A DNA stretch of 38,191 nt from Deltaproteobacteria bacterium (GCA_002729515.1 PBYF01000064.1:1-38191); one strand, 5' to 3'. Positions 7,630 through 16,849 are shown, counted from the stretch's first letter. Notes: generated by a model from the letters alone, not told the origin. Program-made: numbers and translations.

Positions 7630-8712
7630 ATGAAGGACCTCCTCGCGGATCTCCGCCGCTGGCGGCAGCGGGACGAGAAGATCGCCCTGGCCACCCTGGT
7701 TGCCGTGCGCGGTTCGGCGCCGCGGCTGCCGGGTGCCCGGCTCGGACTCACCGGCAGCGGCAAGCTGAGCGGCTCGGTGAGCGGCGGCTGCGTCGAAAAC
7801 GACGTGCTCCACCACGCGATGGACGTGCTGGCCACCGACCGCCCCGCGCTCGTAACCTACGGCATCTCGGACGAGCAGGGCTTCGAGGTGGGACTGAGTT
7901 GCGGCGGGTCGATCGACGTCCTGATCGAGCCGTTTCGCGACGACGAGGCCTGGCGGGCGCTCGAAAAGGCCGTCGAAAACCGGGAGCCGGCGACCTGCTG
8001 CATCGGCCTCGCGCCGGACCGGCTGCTCGCCCGCAAGCTCGTCATCGCAGGCGACGGCAGCGTGCTGAGCGGCATCGACCCAGGGCTCGATCCCGATCTG
8101 GTCACCCAGGCGCAGCGCCTGCTGCCGGAAGGGGCCGCGCGCGCGCTGACGCTTGCCTGGGAAGGGGGCGAGGCCCGCGTGTTGATCGAGACGTTCGCAC
8201 CGCCGCTGCGCTTGTTCATCGTTGGGGCAACGCATGCGGCGATCCACCTGTGCCGGATGGCCCGGCAGCTGGGCTACCGGGTCAGCGTCGTCGACGCGCG
8301 CAGGGCATTCGCTACCTCCGAGCGCTTTCCCGACGCCGATGAGGTGCTGCGTGCGTGGCCCCAGGAGGTTCTCGGGAAGGAGAGCCTCGATACCTCCAGC
8401 TACGTGGTGACCCTGACCCACGACTTCAAGCTCGACATCCCGGCACTGGCCTGCGCCCTGCGCTCCGACGCGCACTACATCGGCGCCCTGGGCAGCCGGG
8501 CCACCCACGCGCGACGCAAGGAGCGACTCATCGAAGAGGGCTTCACAGAGACCGAACTCGCGCGGATCCGAGCGCCAGTGGGACTCGACCTCGGCGGCCG
8601 CACCCCGGAGGAGATCGCCCTTGCCATCCTGGCGGAGATGCTGGCCGTGCGACACGGGAGAGAGGGCGGGCCGCTCAGCGCCAGGAGGGCATCCATCCAT
8701 GCAGACGGCTGA
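7630..8712 (+). CDS. xdhC: XdhC/CoxI family molybdenum hydroxylase maturation protein
   Basis: A 360-aa XdhC/CoxI protein. The N-terminal XdhC/CoxI domain carries RGSAPR (27-32), GSVSGGCVE (48-56) and GLSCGGSIDVL. The C-terminal Rossmann domain begins LRLFIVGATHAAIHLC and includes THDFKLDIPAL and the ALGSR region. Family members bind sulfurated molybdenum cofactor and deliver it to xanthine-dehydrogenase/CODH-type apoenzymes. ATG at 7630 was preferred to an in-frame TTG at 7609 because the added residues are poly-Pro and non-family. It overlaps the nucleotidyltransferase gene by 14 bases, so the two are surely co-transcribed. Its client is presumably the CoxM/S/L-type enzyme about 9 kb downstream. 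Confidence 0.92.
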   Translation: MKDLLADLRRWRQRDEKIALATLVAVRGSAPRLPGARLGLTGSGKLSGSVSGGCVENDVLHHAMDVLATDRPALVTYGISDEQGFEVGLSCGGSIDVLIEPFRDDEAWRALEKAVENREPATCCIGLAPDRLLARKLVIAGDGSVLSGIDPGLDPDLVTQAQRLLPEGAARALTLAWEGGEARVLIETFAPPLRLFIVGATHAAIHLCRMARQLGYRVSVVDARRAFATSERFPDADEVLRAWPQEVLGKESLDTSSYVVTLTHDFKLDIPALACALRSDAHYIGALGSRATHARRKERLIEEGFTETELARIRAPVGLDLGGRTPEEIALAILAEMLAVRHGREGGPLSARRASIHADG

Positions 8713-9346
8713 CGAGGAGGGCGGCACCTTCCTATCCGGCGTCGTCCTGGCCGCCGGGGCTTCCCGACGGATGGGCCGTCCCAAGCTGCTCCTGCCCCTT
8801 CGGGACCGGCCCCTGCTGCAGCACGCGCTCGACGCAGCCGCCGCCTCGCATCTGGACGAGATCGTCCTGGTCCTGGGGGAAGGGGCCGCGCAGACCCTCG
8901 AGGCGCTCGAGCTCTGCAGCGAGACCCCGGTGCGAGCGGTGATCAACGAAGACCCCTCGGCGGGCCAGAGCAGCTCCCTGCGCCTGGGCCTGCGCGCGAC
9001 CGACCCGAGAGCGGTCGCTGCGGCCATCCTGCTGGGCGATCAGCCCCGGATGACCGGCGCGCTGATCGACCGGGTGACGCTGGCCTTCCGGGCCGCCGGG
9101 ACACCGGTGGTTCGCCCTGTATACTCCGGCCCCCACGGCGACCGCATCCCCGGACATCCGGTGCTGGTGGCACGCGGGATCTGGCCGGAGGTGGAGAGGC
9201 TGCGCGGCGACGAGGGCATGCGGAGCCTGCTGGACCGGCGGCCGGAATGGCTGCTGGAGTTGCCCATCGAGGGCGAGCCGCCCGGCGACATCGACAGCTG
9301 GGACGATTACCGGAACGCCGCCAAGGCCGCCGACGCCGGCGAGTGA
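8699..9346 (+). CDS. MobA-like NTP transferase (molybdenum cofactor cytidylyltransferase, MocA-like)
   Basis: A 215-aa GT-A fold nucleotidyltransferase. The signature LAAGASRRMGRPKLLLPL is at about 17-34, and a metal-binding LLGDQPRM segment follows. The family cytidylates or guanylates molybdopterin; MocA-type enzymes make the CMP form used by xanthine-oxidase-family hydroxylases. The start is ATG at 8699, with AGGAGG 10 bases upstream inside xdhC. An in-frame extension to 8621 runs within xdhC and lacks family similarity. It sits between xdhC and coxG, 15 bases before the latter, which supports a role in maturing the molybdenum hydroxylase encoded at 18.6-22.5 kb. Confidence 0.9.
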   Translation: MQTADEEGGTFLSGVVLAAGASRRMGRPKLLLPLRDRPLLQHALDAAAASHLDEIVLVLGEGAAQTLEALELCSETPVRAVINEDPSAGQSSSLRLGLRATDPRAVAAAILLGDQPRMTGALIDRVTLAFRAAGTPVVRPVYSGPHGDRIPGHPVLVARGIWPEVERLRGDEGMRSLLDRRPEWLLELPIEGEPPGDIDSWDDYRNAAKAADAGE

Positions 9347-9361
9347 AGTAGAGAACAGAAA

Positions 9362-9946
9362 ATGGCGATCGAGATCGCGGAACGCTTCTCCGTCCACGCA
9401 CCCATCGATGCGGTGTGGCGGTTTCTGCTGGACCCGCGGCAGGTGGTGAGCTGCATGCCGGGAGCCTCGCTGGAAGAGGTGGTGGACGACCGCACGTTCC
9501 TCGGCAGCGTCCAGGTCAAGCTGGGGGCGATCACCACGAGCTACAAGGGCCGTGTGCAGCTCACCGAGGTCGACGAGCAGGGGCACGCGGTCCACATGCT
9601 CGCCGAGGGACGCGAGACCGGCGGCGGCACCGCGAAGGCAACCCTGTCCAGTCGGCTCAGCCTCCTGCCCGACGGCGACACGGAGATCCTGACGGAGGCG
9701 AAGATCGATCTCACCGGCCGCATCGTGCAGGTGGGGCGCGGCATGATCCAGGGCGTCTCCCACCAGCTCTTCCAGAAATTTGCGGCGTCCACCAAGGAGC
9801 GTCTGGAGCAGACACCCGGTTCAGTCCCCGTGGCTTCGAGCGAGCCCGAGGCGATCCGGCTGGTTCCCCTGGTATTCCGGACGCTGTGGTCTGCGATCGT
9901 CGGCTTCGTCGGCCGCCTGCTCGGGCGATCGCGTACGAAAGGATAG
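9362..9946 (+). CDS. coxG: CoxG-type SRPBCC family protein (molybdenum hydroxylase-associated)
   Basis: A 194-aa SRPBCC/CoxG protein. It starts AERFSVHAPIDAVWRFLLDPRQVVSCMPGA, the CoxG hallmark, and continues with the FLGSVQVKLGAITTSYKG strand region and GRGMIQGVSHQLFQKF. The C-terminal tail (VPLVFRTLWSAIVGFVGRLLG) is a hydrophobic/amphipathic helix, as expected for the CoxG membrane anchor. CoxG proteins dock CODH-like molybdenum hydroxylases at the membrane and have been linked to quinone handling. Its position directly after xdhC and the nucleotidyltransferase gene supports this reading. The structural subunits are not adjacent. The ribosome site before the ATG is weak, suggesting coupled translation. 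Confidence 0.9.
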   Translation: MAIEIAERFSVHAPIDAVWRFLLDPRQVVSCMPGASLEEVVDDRTFLGSVQVKLGAITTSYKGRVQLTEVDEQGHAVHMLAEGRETGGGTAKATLSSRLSLLPDGDTEILTEAKIDLTGRIVQVGRGMIQGVSHQLFQKFAASTKERLEQTPGSVPVASSEPEAIRLVPLVFRTLWSAIVGFVGRLLGRSRTKG

Positions 9947-10020
9947 TACTCGCGATGGCTCGTTGTCTCGCAGCTCGTGACGCAGGCAGCGCGATTCGGT
10001 AGGGGCGGTATGAGGTGGCC

Positions 10021-11229
10021 ATGGGCGCGGTACTCGAGGACGTCGTAGTCGTCGATCTCACCGGCGAGTTCTTCGCATCGCTCGCCGGCGCAATGCTGGG
10101 GGACTTCGGGGCGACGGTGATCCGGGTCGAGGATCTCGCCGATCCCCGCGAGGTCGATCACGATCGCGACGGGATGCACCCACGCGAGCGCTGGAACTCG
10201 CTCGACGAGCTGGCCCACCGCAACAAGCAGAGTCTCGCCGTGAACCTCGCCGAGCCGGCGGGTCGCGAGATCCTGCGCAAGCTGATCGGGAAGGCCGACG
10301 TCTTCCTGACCGACCTGCCGTTCGCGGTCCTGGACGAAGCGGGTTTGGACTACGAGAGCCTATGCGAACTCAAGGCAGACATCGTGGTTGCTCGCGGCTC
10401 GGGCTTCGGACCCGAGGGGCCGGACCGCGACCTGCCCGCCTACGACGAGCTCGCGGCGGCTCGCACGGGCGTGATGCCGACGTTGGTCCAGCCCGGGCAA
10501 CCTCCGGTCTACACCGGTGTCGGCCAGATGCAGACAACGGTCATGCTCGCGTTCGGCATCGTGATGGCGCTTCACCATCGCGACGAGTCCGGCGAGGGGC
10601 AGATCGTCGACGCATCGCTATTCGGCGGCAACATGTACTCCCAGAGCCTGGACATGCAGGCCTATCTCGCCATGCGGGACGACCGCTTCCTGGAACCGGT
10701 CTCCCGGCTGGATTCGGGCAATCCGATGAGCGGGCCGACGTATCCCTGCGCCGACGGTCGCTGGGTGACGCTCGCCATGCCCGATACCGACAAGTACTGG
10801 CCGGCCTTCTCCGAGATCGTGGGTCTCGACATCGACGACCCGCGCTTCGACACGCACGAAAAGCGCTGCGGGGAGCATCGGCTCGAGATGCTGCAGGCGC
10901 TCGAGGAATTGTTCAAGAAGCGGCCCGGCGCTCACTGGAAGCAGGTGCTCGACGAGAAGCAGCTGCCGGCGGACGTCATCCAGAAGTACGATTATCCGGC
11001 CTCCGATCACAACGCCGCAGCCAACCGCTACATCCTGAGCCTCGAGCACCCGAGCCACGGTGCGATCCAGAGCCTCGGCTTTCCGATCCACATGAGCGAG
11101 GGTCCGGCGCAGCTTCGCAGCATGGCGCCCGCCAGGGGCCAGCACTCCGCGCAGATCCTGCAGGACATGCTGGGATACCCGAGCGCACAGGTCGAAGGCT
11201 TCGAGGCCGAAGGAATCATCCACACCTAG
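10021..11229 (+). CDS. CaiB/BaiF family class III CoA-transferase
   Basis: A 402-aa CaiB/BaiF CoA-transferase. The opening VVVVDLTGEFFASLAGAMLGDFGATVIRVED is the family N-terminus, and the catalytic Asp is D142 in AYDELAAARTG. GQIVDASLFGG and the NPMSGPTYPCADGRW small-domain entry follow. The reaction moves CoA between carboxylic acids by aspartyl-CoA intermediates without ATP. ATG at 10021 follows GAGGTG; an in-frame GTG at 10015 is possible. It is first in an array of three CaiB genes and has almost the same length as the second (403 aa), with the Asp at the same residue number. The two may form a heterodimer or interlocked pair like BbsE/BbsF; that is inference. Confidence 0.92.
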   Translation: MGAVLEDVVVVDLTGEFFASLAGAMLGDFGATVIRVEDLADPREVDHDRDGMHPRERWNSLDELAHRNKQSLAVNLAEPAGREILRKLIGKADVFLTDLPFAVLDEAGLDYESLCELKADIVVARGSGFGPEGPDRDLPAYDELAAARTGVMPTLVQPGQPPVYTGVGQMQTTVMLAFGIVMALHHRDESGEGQIVDASLFGGNMYSQSLDMQAYLAMRDDRFLEPVSRLDSGNPMSGPTYPCADGRWVTLAMPDTDKYWPAFSEIVGLDIDDPRFDTHEKRCGEHRLEMLQALEELFKKRPGAHWKQVLDEKQLPADVIQKYDYPASDHNAAANRYILSLEHPSHGAIQSLGFPIHMSEGPAQLRSMAPARGQHSAQILQDMLGYPSAQVEGFEAEGIIHT

Positions 11230-11267
11230 CAGCTCTCCTTTGGAGCTGGAGAGCAGGAGTCCACGAC

Positions 11268-12479
11268 GTGGCCAAGGCATTGGAAGGCATTCGCGTTCTC
11301 GACCTGACCCAGTGGCTCCAGGGACCGGTATGCGCCCAGTACCTCGCGGACTTCGGTGCGGATGTCATCCACATCGAGCGCCCGGTGACCGGGGACGGCG
11401 CGCGCGGCGTGCGCAGCATCAAGGCGTTGCCCGTCGGTGATTGGAACCAGTACTTCCTCGTGATCAATCGCAACAAGAAGAGCCTGGCGATCGATCTCAA
11501 GAAGGAGGCGGGCCAGGAGCTCCTGTACAAGCTGGCCGAAAAGGCGGACGTCTTCCTGTCGAACTTCCAGATGGACATCCTGAAGGCCTGGGGGCTCACC
11601 TACGAGAAGCTCAAGGAGGTGAACCCCAGGCTCATCTACGCCACCAACACCGGCTACGGCCACGCGCTGGAGATCAACCGGCCCTCCTACGACATCAACG
11701 TGCAGGCGCTGACGGGCATCATGGCGCGCCAGGGAGAGCCCGGCGAGCCTCCGATCTATCTCGGCATGGGCTCCGGCGACACGTATGGGGGCATCATGTC
11801 GGCCCTCGGCATCATGCTGGGGCTCTACCAGCGCCGCCGAACGGGAGTGGGCCAATTCATCGATGCCTCCCTCTACGGTGCCCAGCTCTTCATGGGGGCC
11901 CCGACGCTGCAGCCCTTCCTCGCGTCGAAGAACGCGATCTACTCGACGCAGCAATCCCGCGCAGATGCGCGCAATCCCCTCTGGAACCGCTACCGGGCCA
12001 GGGACAAGTGGCTCTTCCTCTGCCAGGAGAACACCGACGACAACTGGCGGAAACTCTGCCAGAGCTTCCGCCGGGACGACCTCGCCAACGATCCGCGCTT
12101 CGCGAGCGCGGAGAGGCGGCGCGAGAACAATTCCCAGCTAGTGGCCATGCTCGACGGCATCGTGAACGAGCACTCGGCGCAGGAGTGGATGGACACCTGG
12201 ACGCCGCTCGGCATCGTCGCCAGCCCCATCCAGAACCTGAAGGACGCGGCCGAGGATACCCAGGCCTGGGCCAACGACTACTTCCTCAAGATCCACTGCG
12301 ACGAGGTCGACCGCGAGGTCGAGATTCGCGGCCTGCCCGTCACACTCAGCAAGACCCCGGGAAACGTCGAGACGTTGGGGCCGGAGCTCGGCCAGGACAC
12401 CGAGCTCGTTCTCCTCGACACGCTGGGCTGCTCCTGGGAGGCGATCAGCGAACTCAAGGCCAAGGGAGCGATTCCGTGA
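11268..12479 (+). CDS. CaiB/BaiF family class III CoA-transferase
   Basis: A 403-aa CoA-transferase (GIRVLDLTQWLQGPVCAQYLADFGADVIHIE at the N-terminus). The catalytic Asp is D142 in SYDINVQALTG, and GQFIDASLYGA follows. The start is GTG at 11268 with AGGAG 8 bases upstream; the open frame runs further upstream only as an out-of-frame shadow of the previous gene. Its stop overlaps the GTG start of the next gene as GTGA, indicating translational coupling. Candidate donors are succinyl-CoA, acetyl-CoA or the CoA ester of a pathway end-product, and the acceptor is the island substrate. Neither is visible in sequence. Confidence 0.92.
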   Translation: MAKALEGIRVLDLTQWLQGPVCAQYLADFGADVIHIERPVTGDGARGVRSIKALPVGDWNQYFLVINRNKKSLAIDLKKEAGQELLYKLAEKADVFLSNFQMDILKAWGLTYEKLKEVNPRLIYATNTGYGHALEINRPSYDINVQALTGIMARQGEPGEPPIYLGMGSGDTYGGIMSALGIMLGLYQRRRTGVGQFIDASLYGAQLFMGAPTLQPFLASKNAIYSTQQSRADARNPLWNRYRARDKWLFLCQENTDDNWRKLCQSFRRDDLANDPRFASAERRRENNSQLVAMLDGIVNEHSAQEWMDTWTPLGIVASPIQNLKDAAEDTQAWANDYFLKIHCDEVDREVEIRGLPVTLSKTPGNVETLGPELGQDTELVLLDTLGCSWEAISELKAKGAIP

Positions 12480-13720
12480 GCGTCGAAGCGAAACAGAGCC
12501 CGAGCGCAGGGCCGCTGGAAGGCCTGCGCGTCTTGGAGATGTCCACCATGATGGCCGGTCCCTATGCAGCGACCCTCCTCGGGGATCTCGGTGCGGACAT
12601 CATCAAGGTCGAGTCCCACTACGGCGACGAGAGCCGTCACCTCGGACCCGAGCGCGACGGGGAACGGTCGGCCTTTCTCAGCCTGAACCGCAACAAGCGC
12701 GCCATCGTGCTGGATCTCCGTCGCCCCGACGCCCAGGAGGCCTTCGCGCGCCTCGCCGCCACGGCGGACATCTTCATCACGAACATCCGCGAGCCCGCGC
12801 TCTCGCGTCTCGAGATCGACTACGAGCAGGTGCGCCGGCACCGCGAGGACATCATCTGGGTCGGTGTGACCGCCTTCGGCGCCGATGGACCCTACGCTGG
12901 CCGGCCCGGGATCGACTTCCTGATCCAGGGCTACGCCGGCCTGCTCGCGCTCAATGGCGAGCCCGATGGACCGCCCGTGCGGGTGACGGTTCCACTGATC
13001 GACACGCTCACCTCGGTGCTTGCCAGCACGGCCGCGCTGGCCGCCATCCACACGCGCGCGGCGACCGGCGAGGGACAGCGCATCGACATCTCGCTCCTCG
13101 ACGCCCTCATCCACGCCCAGGCTGCCGGCGTCGGCAGCTACCTGGTGACCGGCGAGGAGACACCGAGAACCGGCAATCGCAGCCTCTACTTCGCGCCGTC
13201 CGGAATCTACGGAACCAAGGACGGCAGGAAGGTGGTCATCACCTGTCCGTCGCAGCGCTTCTTCACCAAGCTCTGTACGGCGCTGGATGTCGACTGGACG
13301 AGTGATCCGCGCTTCGAGAACCTCGATATCAGGGCGCGTCACCAGGACGAGCTCGACGAGCTGCTCGAAGCGCGATGCAACGACTTCAGCCGCGACGAAT
13401 TGATGGAGCGCCTCATCGATGCAGACGTATTGACTGCACCGGTGAACACAGTGCGTGAGGTTCCCGTGGATCCGCAGATCCGCCACAACCGCATGATCGT
13501 CACCACCGAGCACGAGAAGCTCGGACCGGTGACCGTCACCGGAGTGCCGATCCAACTACGGGGGACACCCGGGAGCGTACGCAGACCACCTCCGCTCCAG
13601 GGACAGCACACCGAAGAGATCCTCTCCGAGATCGGCTACGGGCCCGAACGGATCGCCGAACTCGTGAGCAACCGCTCCGCCGCCACCAGCGCCGAGTTTG
13701 CAACGGGCGAGGACGACTAG
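12476..13720 (+). CDS. CaiB/BaiF family class III CoA-transferase
   Basis: A 414-aa CoA-transferase with the N-terminus GLRVLEMSTMMAGPYAATLLGDLGADIIKVE. The catalytic Asp is D147 in GIDFLIQGYAGL, and GQRIDISLLDALIHAQA follows. The start is GTG at 12476, overlapping the previous stop by 4 bases, with AAGGGAG just upstream. It resembles the formyl-CoA-transferase/L-carnitine-type branch more than its two neighbours do, so three distinct specificities may be encoded in this array. The 3' end is 9 bases from the convergent LLM gene. Confidence 0.92.
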   Translation: MSVEAKQSPSAGPLEGLRVLEMSTMMAGPYAATLLGDLGADIIKVESHYGDESRHLGPERDGERSAFLSLNRNKRAIVLDLRRPDAQEAFARLAATADIFITNIREPALSRLEIDYEQVRRHREDIIWVGVTAFGADGPYAGRPGIDFLIQGYAGLLALNGEPDGPPVRVTVPLIDTLTSVLASTAALAAIHTRAATGEGQRIDISLLDALIHAQAAGVGSYLVTGEETPRTGNRSLYFAPSGIYGTKDGRKVVITCPSQRFFTKLCTALDVDWTSDPRFENLDIRARHQDELDELLEARCNDFSRDELMERLIDADVLTAPVNTVREVPVDPQIRHNRMIVTTEHEKLGPVTVTGVPIQLRGTPGSVRRPPPLQGQHTEEILSEIGYGPERIAELVSNRSAATSAEFATGEDD

Positions 13721-13729
13721 GAGATCCCG

Positions 13730-14623
13730 TTACTCGGCGATCATCTCCTCGGCGAAGCGCTTGATGGCTTCCTGCTTCACGGCCAGCGAAGGCTGCTGTT
13801 GCATGATGGCACCCACACCCATTTCAGCCAGGATGCGCTCGCTCCACGGCGTGACCTGGAGATCGGTCACCCCAAGGTCCTCCAGGCGCCGGACGTCGTC
13901 TCTGGTCTCGACGTCGGGGCAGTGCATCATGACATCGAAGGGCTCCTTCTCGCGCCCAAACTCCCGGCGAAACTCGTTCAGCTCGGCCATGAGCCCCGGG
14001 ACCTCATCCATGCCATGAATGACGCTGACCCAGCCGTCGCCGTAGCGCGCCGCACGCCGCAGAGCGGGCCTGGTCGTACCGCCCACATAGATCGGAACGG
14101 GCTTCTTGGGCACCGGCGCCATGATCAGGCGGTCGAAGTCGAAGTACTTGCCGTGGAACTCCACCATGCCGCCGCCCAGAAGCAGGCGAATGACTTGAAT
14201 GGCCTCATCCTGGCGGGCGCCGCGGGTCTTCTTGTCCATCTTGAGCCACTTGAATTCCTCGGGCATCCAAGCCAGTCCTACGCCCAGGGCAATGCGGTCG
14301 TTGGAAATCGCTGCCACCGAGCACAGGCTCTTGGCCTCCAGCAGGGGCTGGCGGACGGCCAGCCGGAGTACCGAGGGAAGGAAGCGGATGCGCTCGGTCA
14401 CCACGGCCATGGCTGTGATCGCCACCCAGGGGTCCAGGACGGGTTGATCGAGGGGCCAGAAGCGAGTGCCATCCGGCGTATAGGGATAAGGGACGGAGAT
14501 CACCTCCGGGAAGAAGGGAGCGTCGGCAACCTGAATGCTGTCCCAGCCACACGCATCGGCGGTGCGGGCGACATCCGGATGCTCGGCGGGATCGACCATG
14601 AACAGGTGGAATCCGAACCTCAT
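13730..14623 (-). CDS. LLM class flavin/F420-dependent oxidoreductase
   Basis: A 297-aa LLM-family protein. It starts MRFGFHLFMVDPAEHPDVARTADACGWDSI. The NDRIALGVGLAWMPEEFKWL motif and the RGARQDEAIQVIRLLL helix are diagnostic of the F420-dependent TIGR03619-like group. ATG at 14623 is preceded by GGAAGGAAG; the open frame extends to 14893 but overlaps the divergent OYE gene and is not family sequence. It is divergent from the OYE-like gene across a 206-base region that carries a hairpin, so shared regulation with that reductase is plausible. The substrate is unknown. Confidence 0.9.
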   Translation of the reverse strand: MRFGFHLFMVDPAEHPDVARTADACGWDSIQVADAPFFPEVISVPYPYTPDGTRFWPLDQPVLDPWVAITAMAVVTERIRFLPSVLRLAVRQPLLEAKSLCSVAAISNDRIALGVGLAWMPEEFKWLKMDKKTRGARQDEAIQVIRLLLGGGMVEFHGKYFDFDRLIMAPVPKKPVPIYVGGTTRPALRRAARYGDGWVSVIHGMDEVPGLMAELNEFRREFGREKEPFDVMMHCPDVETRDDVRRLEDLGVTDLQVTPWSERILAEMGVGAIMQQQPSLAVKQEAIKRFAEEMIAE

Positions 14624-14704
14624 GAGTCTTCCTTCCTGAACGAGGAGTGAATTCTCTACACCGTCGAGGTATAGGGAATCCAAGGCGATGCCGGAAGGAT
14701 GAGG

Positions 14705-14730
14705 GCGGTCCTCGTGGAAAACGAGGCCGC
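14705..14730. promoter_or_regulatory. Hairpin in a divergent promoter region
   Basis: GCGG (14705-14708) and CCTCGT (14710-14715) pair with ACGAGG (14721-14726) and CCGC (14727-14730). Together they form a 10-bp stem with one bulged T and a GGAAA loop. It lies about midway between the divergent LLM (start 14623) and OYE-like (start 14830) genes. It could be an operator-like inverted repeat or a leader hairpin of the OYE transcript. No T-run follows, so termination is unlikely. Confidence 0.35.
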
Positions 14731-14829
14731 TTGTCCAGATTATTCCGAAGACGTACCGTAGGGTGCGTTGAATCGCCGTCTCTGGCGCTTTCGACACGCC
14801 GTCGTCAAAAGAACGAAGAAGAGGACTCC

Positions 14830-16818
14830 GTGAGCAAGACGCAATTCGAACACCTCTTTTCGCCCTTGCAGGTAGGGCCGATGCTCGTGCCAAACCGCAT
14901 CTGCGAGACCACCAATTCCATCAACTCATCGCTGATTCCCGGCGAAATCGACGACAACTTCGTCGCGCATCATGCAGCCAAGGCCCGCGGGGGGACCGGC
15001 TGGATCGGCAGCGAAACCTGGCTGCTCAACCTTCCGTTTCCCTCGGAAGCGCCGGACGAAGTGGGGCTGGGTGTGGGATTCGCCTCGCATTATGCAGCCT
15101 ATCAAAACCCTCCCTTCCTCGAGGGCATCAAGCGCTTCTACGACGAGGTGCACGACGCCGGCTCCGTGGCGATCACCCAACTGACCCACCTCAGTGCGAT
15201 GTGGTCTCCTTCGGCCGTGCCCATCATCGGGGCTCAGGACCACGTGCCGCATGCGATGGGTGAGGAGGAGATCGAATTCTGCATCAACAGCTATGCCGAT
15301 GCCGCAACGGCTGCCAAGGATGCCGGAGCGGATGGGATACAGATGCACTGCGCCCATGAGACCATGGGCTACTGCTTTCTGTCGCCGGTGACGAATCGGC
15401 GTACCGACCAATGGGGCGGTGGCCCCCAGGAGCGCATCCGCTTCGTGGTGAAGGTGCTCGAGCGCATCCGCGAACGTATCGGAGACTCGCTCGCACTGGG
15501 GGTACGCGTTACCGGCAAGGAGTTCCGGCGGGGCGGTGCCGATCATCTACAGATGCGCGAGATGATCCATCACATCGGCGAAACCGGGCTGCTCGATTTC
15601 GTGGATATCGACGTCGGTCACTGCTGGGGTGCGCCTTCCTACGTTCCGTCGTCGTATTACGATGAGGCGGAGTTTCGCGAGGTCGGCAAGGCCGCGCGCA
15701 CGGATCTGGATCCGAAGATCGCCGTGCTTTTCTCCGGACGCGTCAACGACGTCGGTGTGGCGGAGACACTGCTCAAGGACGGGTATTGCGACCTGGTGGG
15801 CATGGTGCGAGCGGGCATCGCCGACCCCGAATTCGCCAACAAGGCGCGCGAGGGCCGGCTGATGGAGATCCGTCGCTGCGTCGCTTGCACGCGCTGCATC
15901 GACGAGGCGTCGGAGCCGATCACCCTGCCTTACAAACCGAGGTGTTCCATCAATCCGATGGTCGGCAACGAACTGCGCTGGAAAGAACTCTTCCGGCCAG
16001 CGGACGAACCGAAGCGCGTGGTGGTCGTGGGTGGCGGTATCGCGGGATGCGAAGCTGCGCGGGTGGCAGCCATGCGTGGCCACCAGGTGACCCTGCTCGA
16101 GCAGGGCAAGCGCGTGGGAGGTCAACTGCTGATCGCCAAGAAGCCCCCCGGGCGCGACTCTTTCGAGGACCAGATCTATTTCGAAGAAAACGAGCTGGCT
16201 CGGCTGAAGGTCGACGTGCAGCTCGACACCCGGGCGGACATCGACGTCATCAAGGCCCTGTCGCCAGACGCAGTGGTCATTTCAACGGGCTCGGTCCCGC
16301 GCGTGCCCAATGACATTCCCGGCATCGACCTGCCCCACGTGGTACAGGGCTGGGACGTGCTGGCGGGCAAGGCCGCCACCGGGGATCGGGTCGCGATCAT
16401 ATCGATGGAAGACTATTACGAAACGCCCTGCGTGGCCGAGTTCCTGGCTGCGAACGGCAAGCACGTGGAGGTCTTTCACAAGTCCACCCATCTGGGCTCG
16501 GAGATTGCCCGGTATTCGGTCAGCATGGTCTTGAGCCGGATGGAGCAAGCTGGCGTAATCGTGCATCCGAACTTGCTCTTGAACGAGGTTCATGCCGACG
16601 GGTTCGAGCTCCGGTCGTCTTTCGGCGAGAAGACGTATCACGAGAAGGGGTTCGACAACCTGGTCCTGGTGTGCGGGTCCCTGCCGCAGCACGATCTCTA
16701 CGATCAACTCAAGGCCGAGGGCAGCATCTCGCAGCTCTACATCGCCGGCTCGGCCTGGTTGCCGCGCTTCCTGGCAGAGGCCACGGAACAAGGGGCCAAC
16801 ATCGGATTGGTGATTTAG
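14830..16818 (+). CDS. Old-yellow-enzyme / 2,4-dienoyl-CoA-reductase-like FMN, Fe-S, FAD protein
   Basis: A 662-aa multidomain flavoprotein of the 2,4-dienoyl-CoA reductase/trimethylamine dehydrogenase/BaiCD-BaiH class. Residues 1-340 are an OYE TIM barrel: the NRICETTNS FMN region, HxAH at H173/H176, and FLSPVTNRRTDQWGGG. A 4Fe-4S site has C350, C353, C356 and C372. The spacing CX2CX2C resembles TMADH rather than DCR (CX2CX3C), and the last gap of 15 is longer than in either. The C-terminal part has the GGGIAG dinucleotide motif (401-406) and a second nucleotide domain. It probably reduces an enone or dienoyl-CoA at the expense of NAD(P)H. The start is GTG at 14830. It precedes a Ddn-like reductase by 31 bases. 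Confidence 0.92.
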   Translation: MSKTQFEHLFSPLQVGPMLVPNRICETTNSINSSLIPGEIDDNFVAHHAAKARGGTGWIGSETWLLNLPFPSEAPDEVGLGVGFASHYAAYQNPPFLEGIKRFYDEVHDAGSVAITQLTHLSAMWSPSAVPIIGAQDHVPHAMGEEEIEFCINSYADAATAAKDAGADGIQMHCAHETMGYCFLSPVTNRRTDQWGGGPQERIRFVVKVLERIRERIGDSLALGVRVTGKEFRRGGADHLQMREMIHHIGETGLLDFVDIDVGHCWGAPSYVPSSYYDEAEFREVGKAARTDLDPKIAVLFSGRVNDVGVAETLLKDGYCDLVGMVRAGIADPEFANKAREGRLMEIRRCVACTRCIDEASEPITLPYKPRCSINPMVGNELRWKELFRPADEPKRVVVVGGGIAGCEAARVAAMRGHQVTLLEQGKRVGGQLLIAKKPPGRDSFEDQIYFEENELARLKVDVQLDTRADIDVIKALSPDAVVISTGSVPRVPNDIPGIDLPHVVQGWDVLAGKAATGDRVAIISMEDYYETPCVAEFLAANGKHVEVFHKSTHLGSEIARYSVSMVLSRMEQAGVIVHPNLLLNEVHADGFELRSSFGEKTYHEKGFDNLVLVCGSLPQHDLYDQLKAEGSISQLYIAGSAWLPRFLAEATEQGANIGLVI

Positions 16819-16849
16819 ATCGACACGATCTCGGAGTGAGGGGCTGAAC

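Noticed and set aside
6558..8342. Long + strand frame antisense to the LLM gene and out of frame with xdhC
   Set aside because: It has no recognisable domain, and the genes on the proper frames have complete motifs and ribosome sites.
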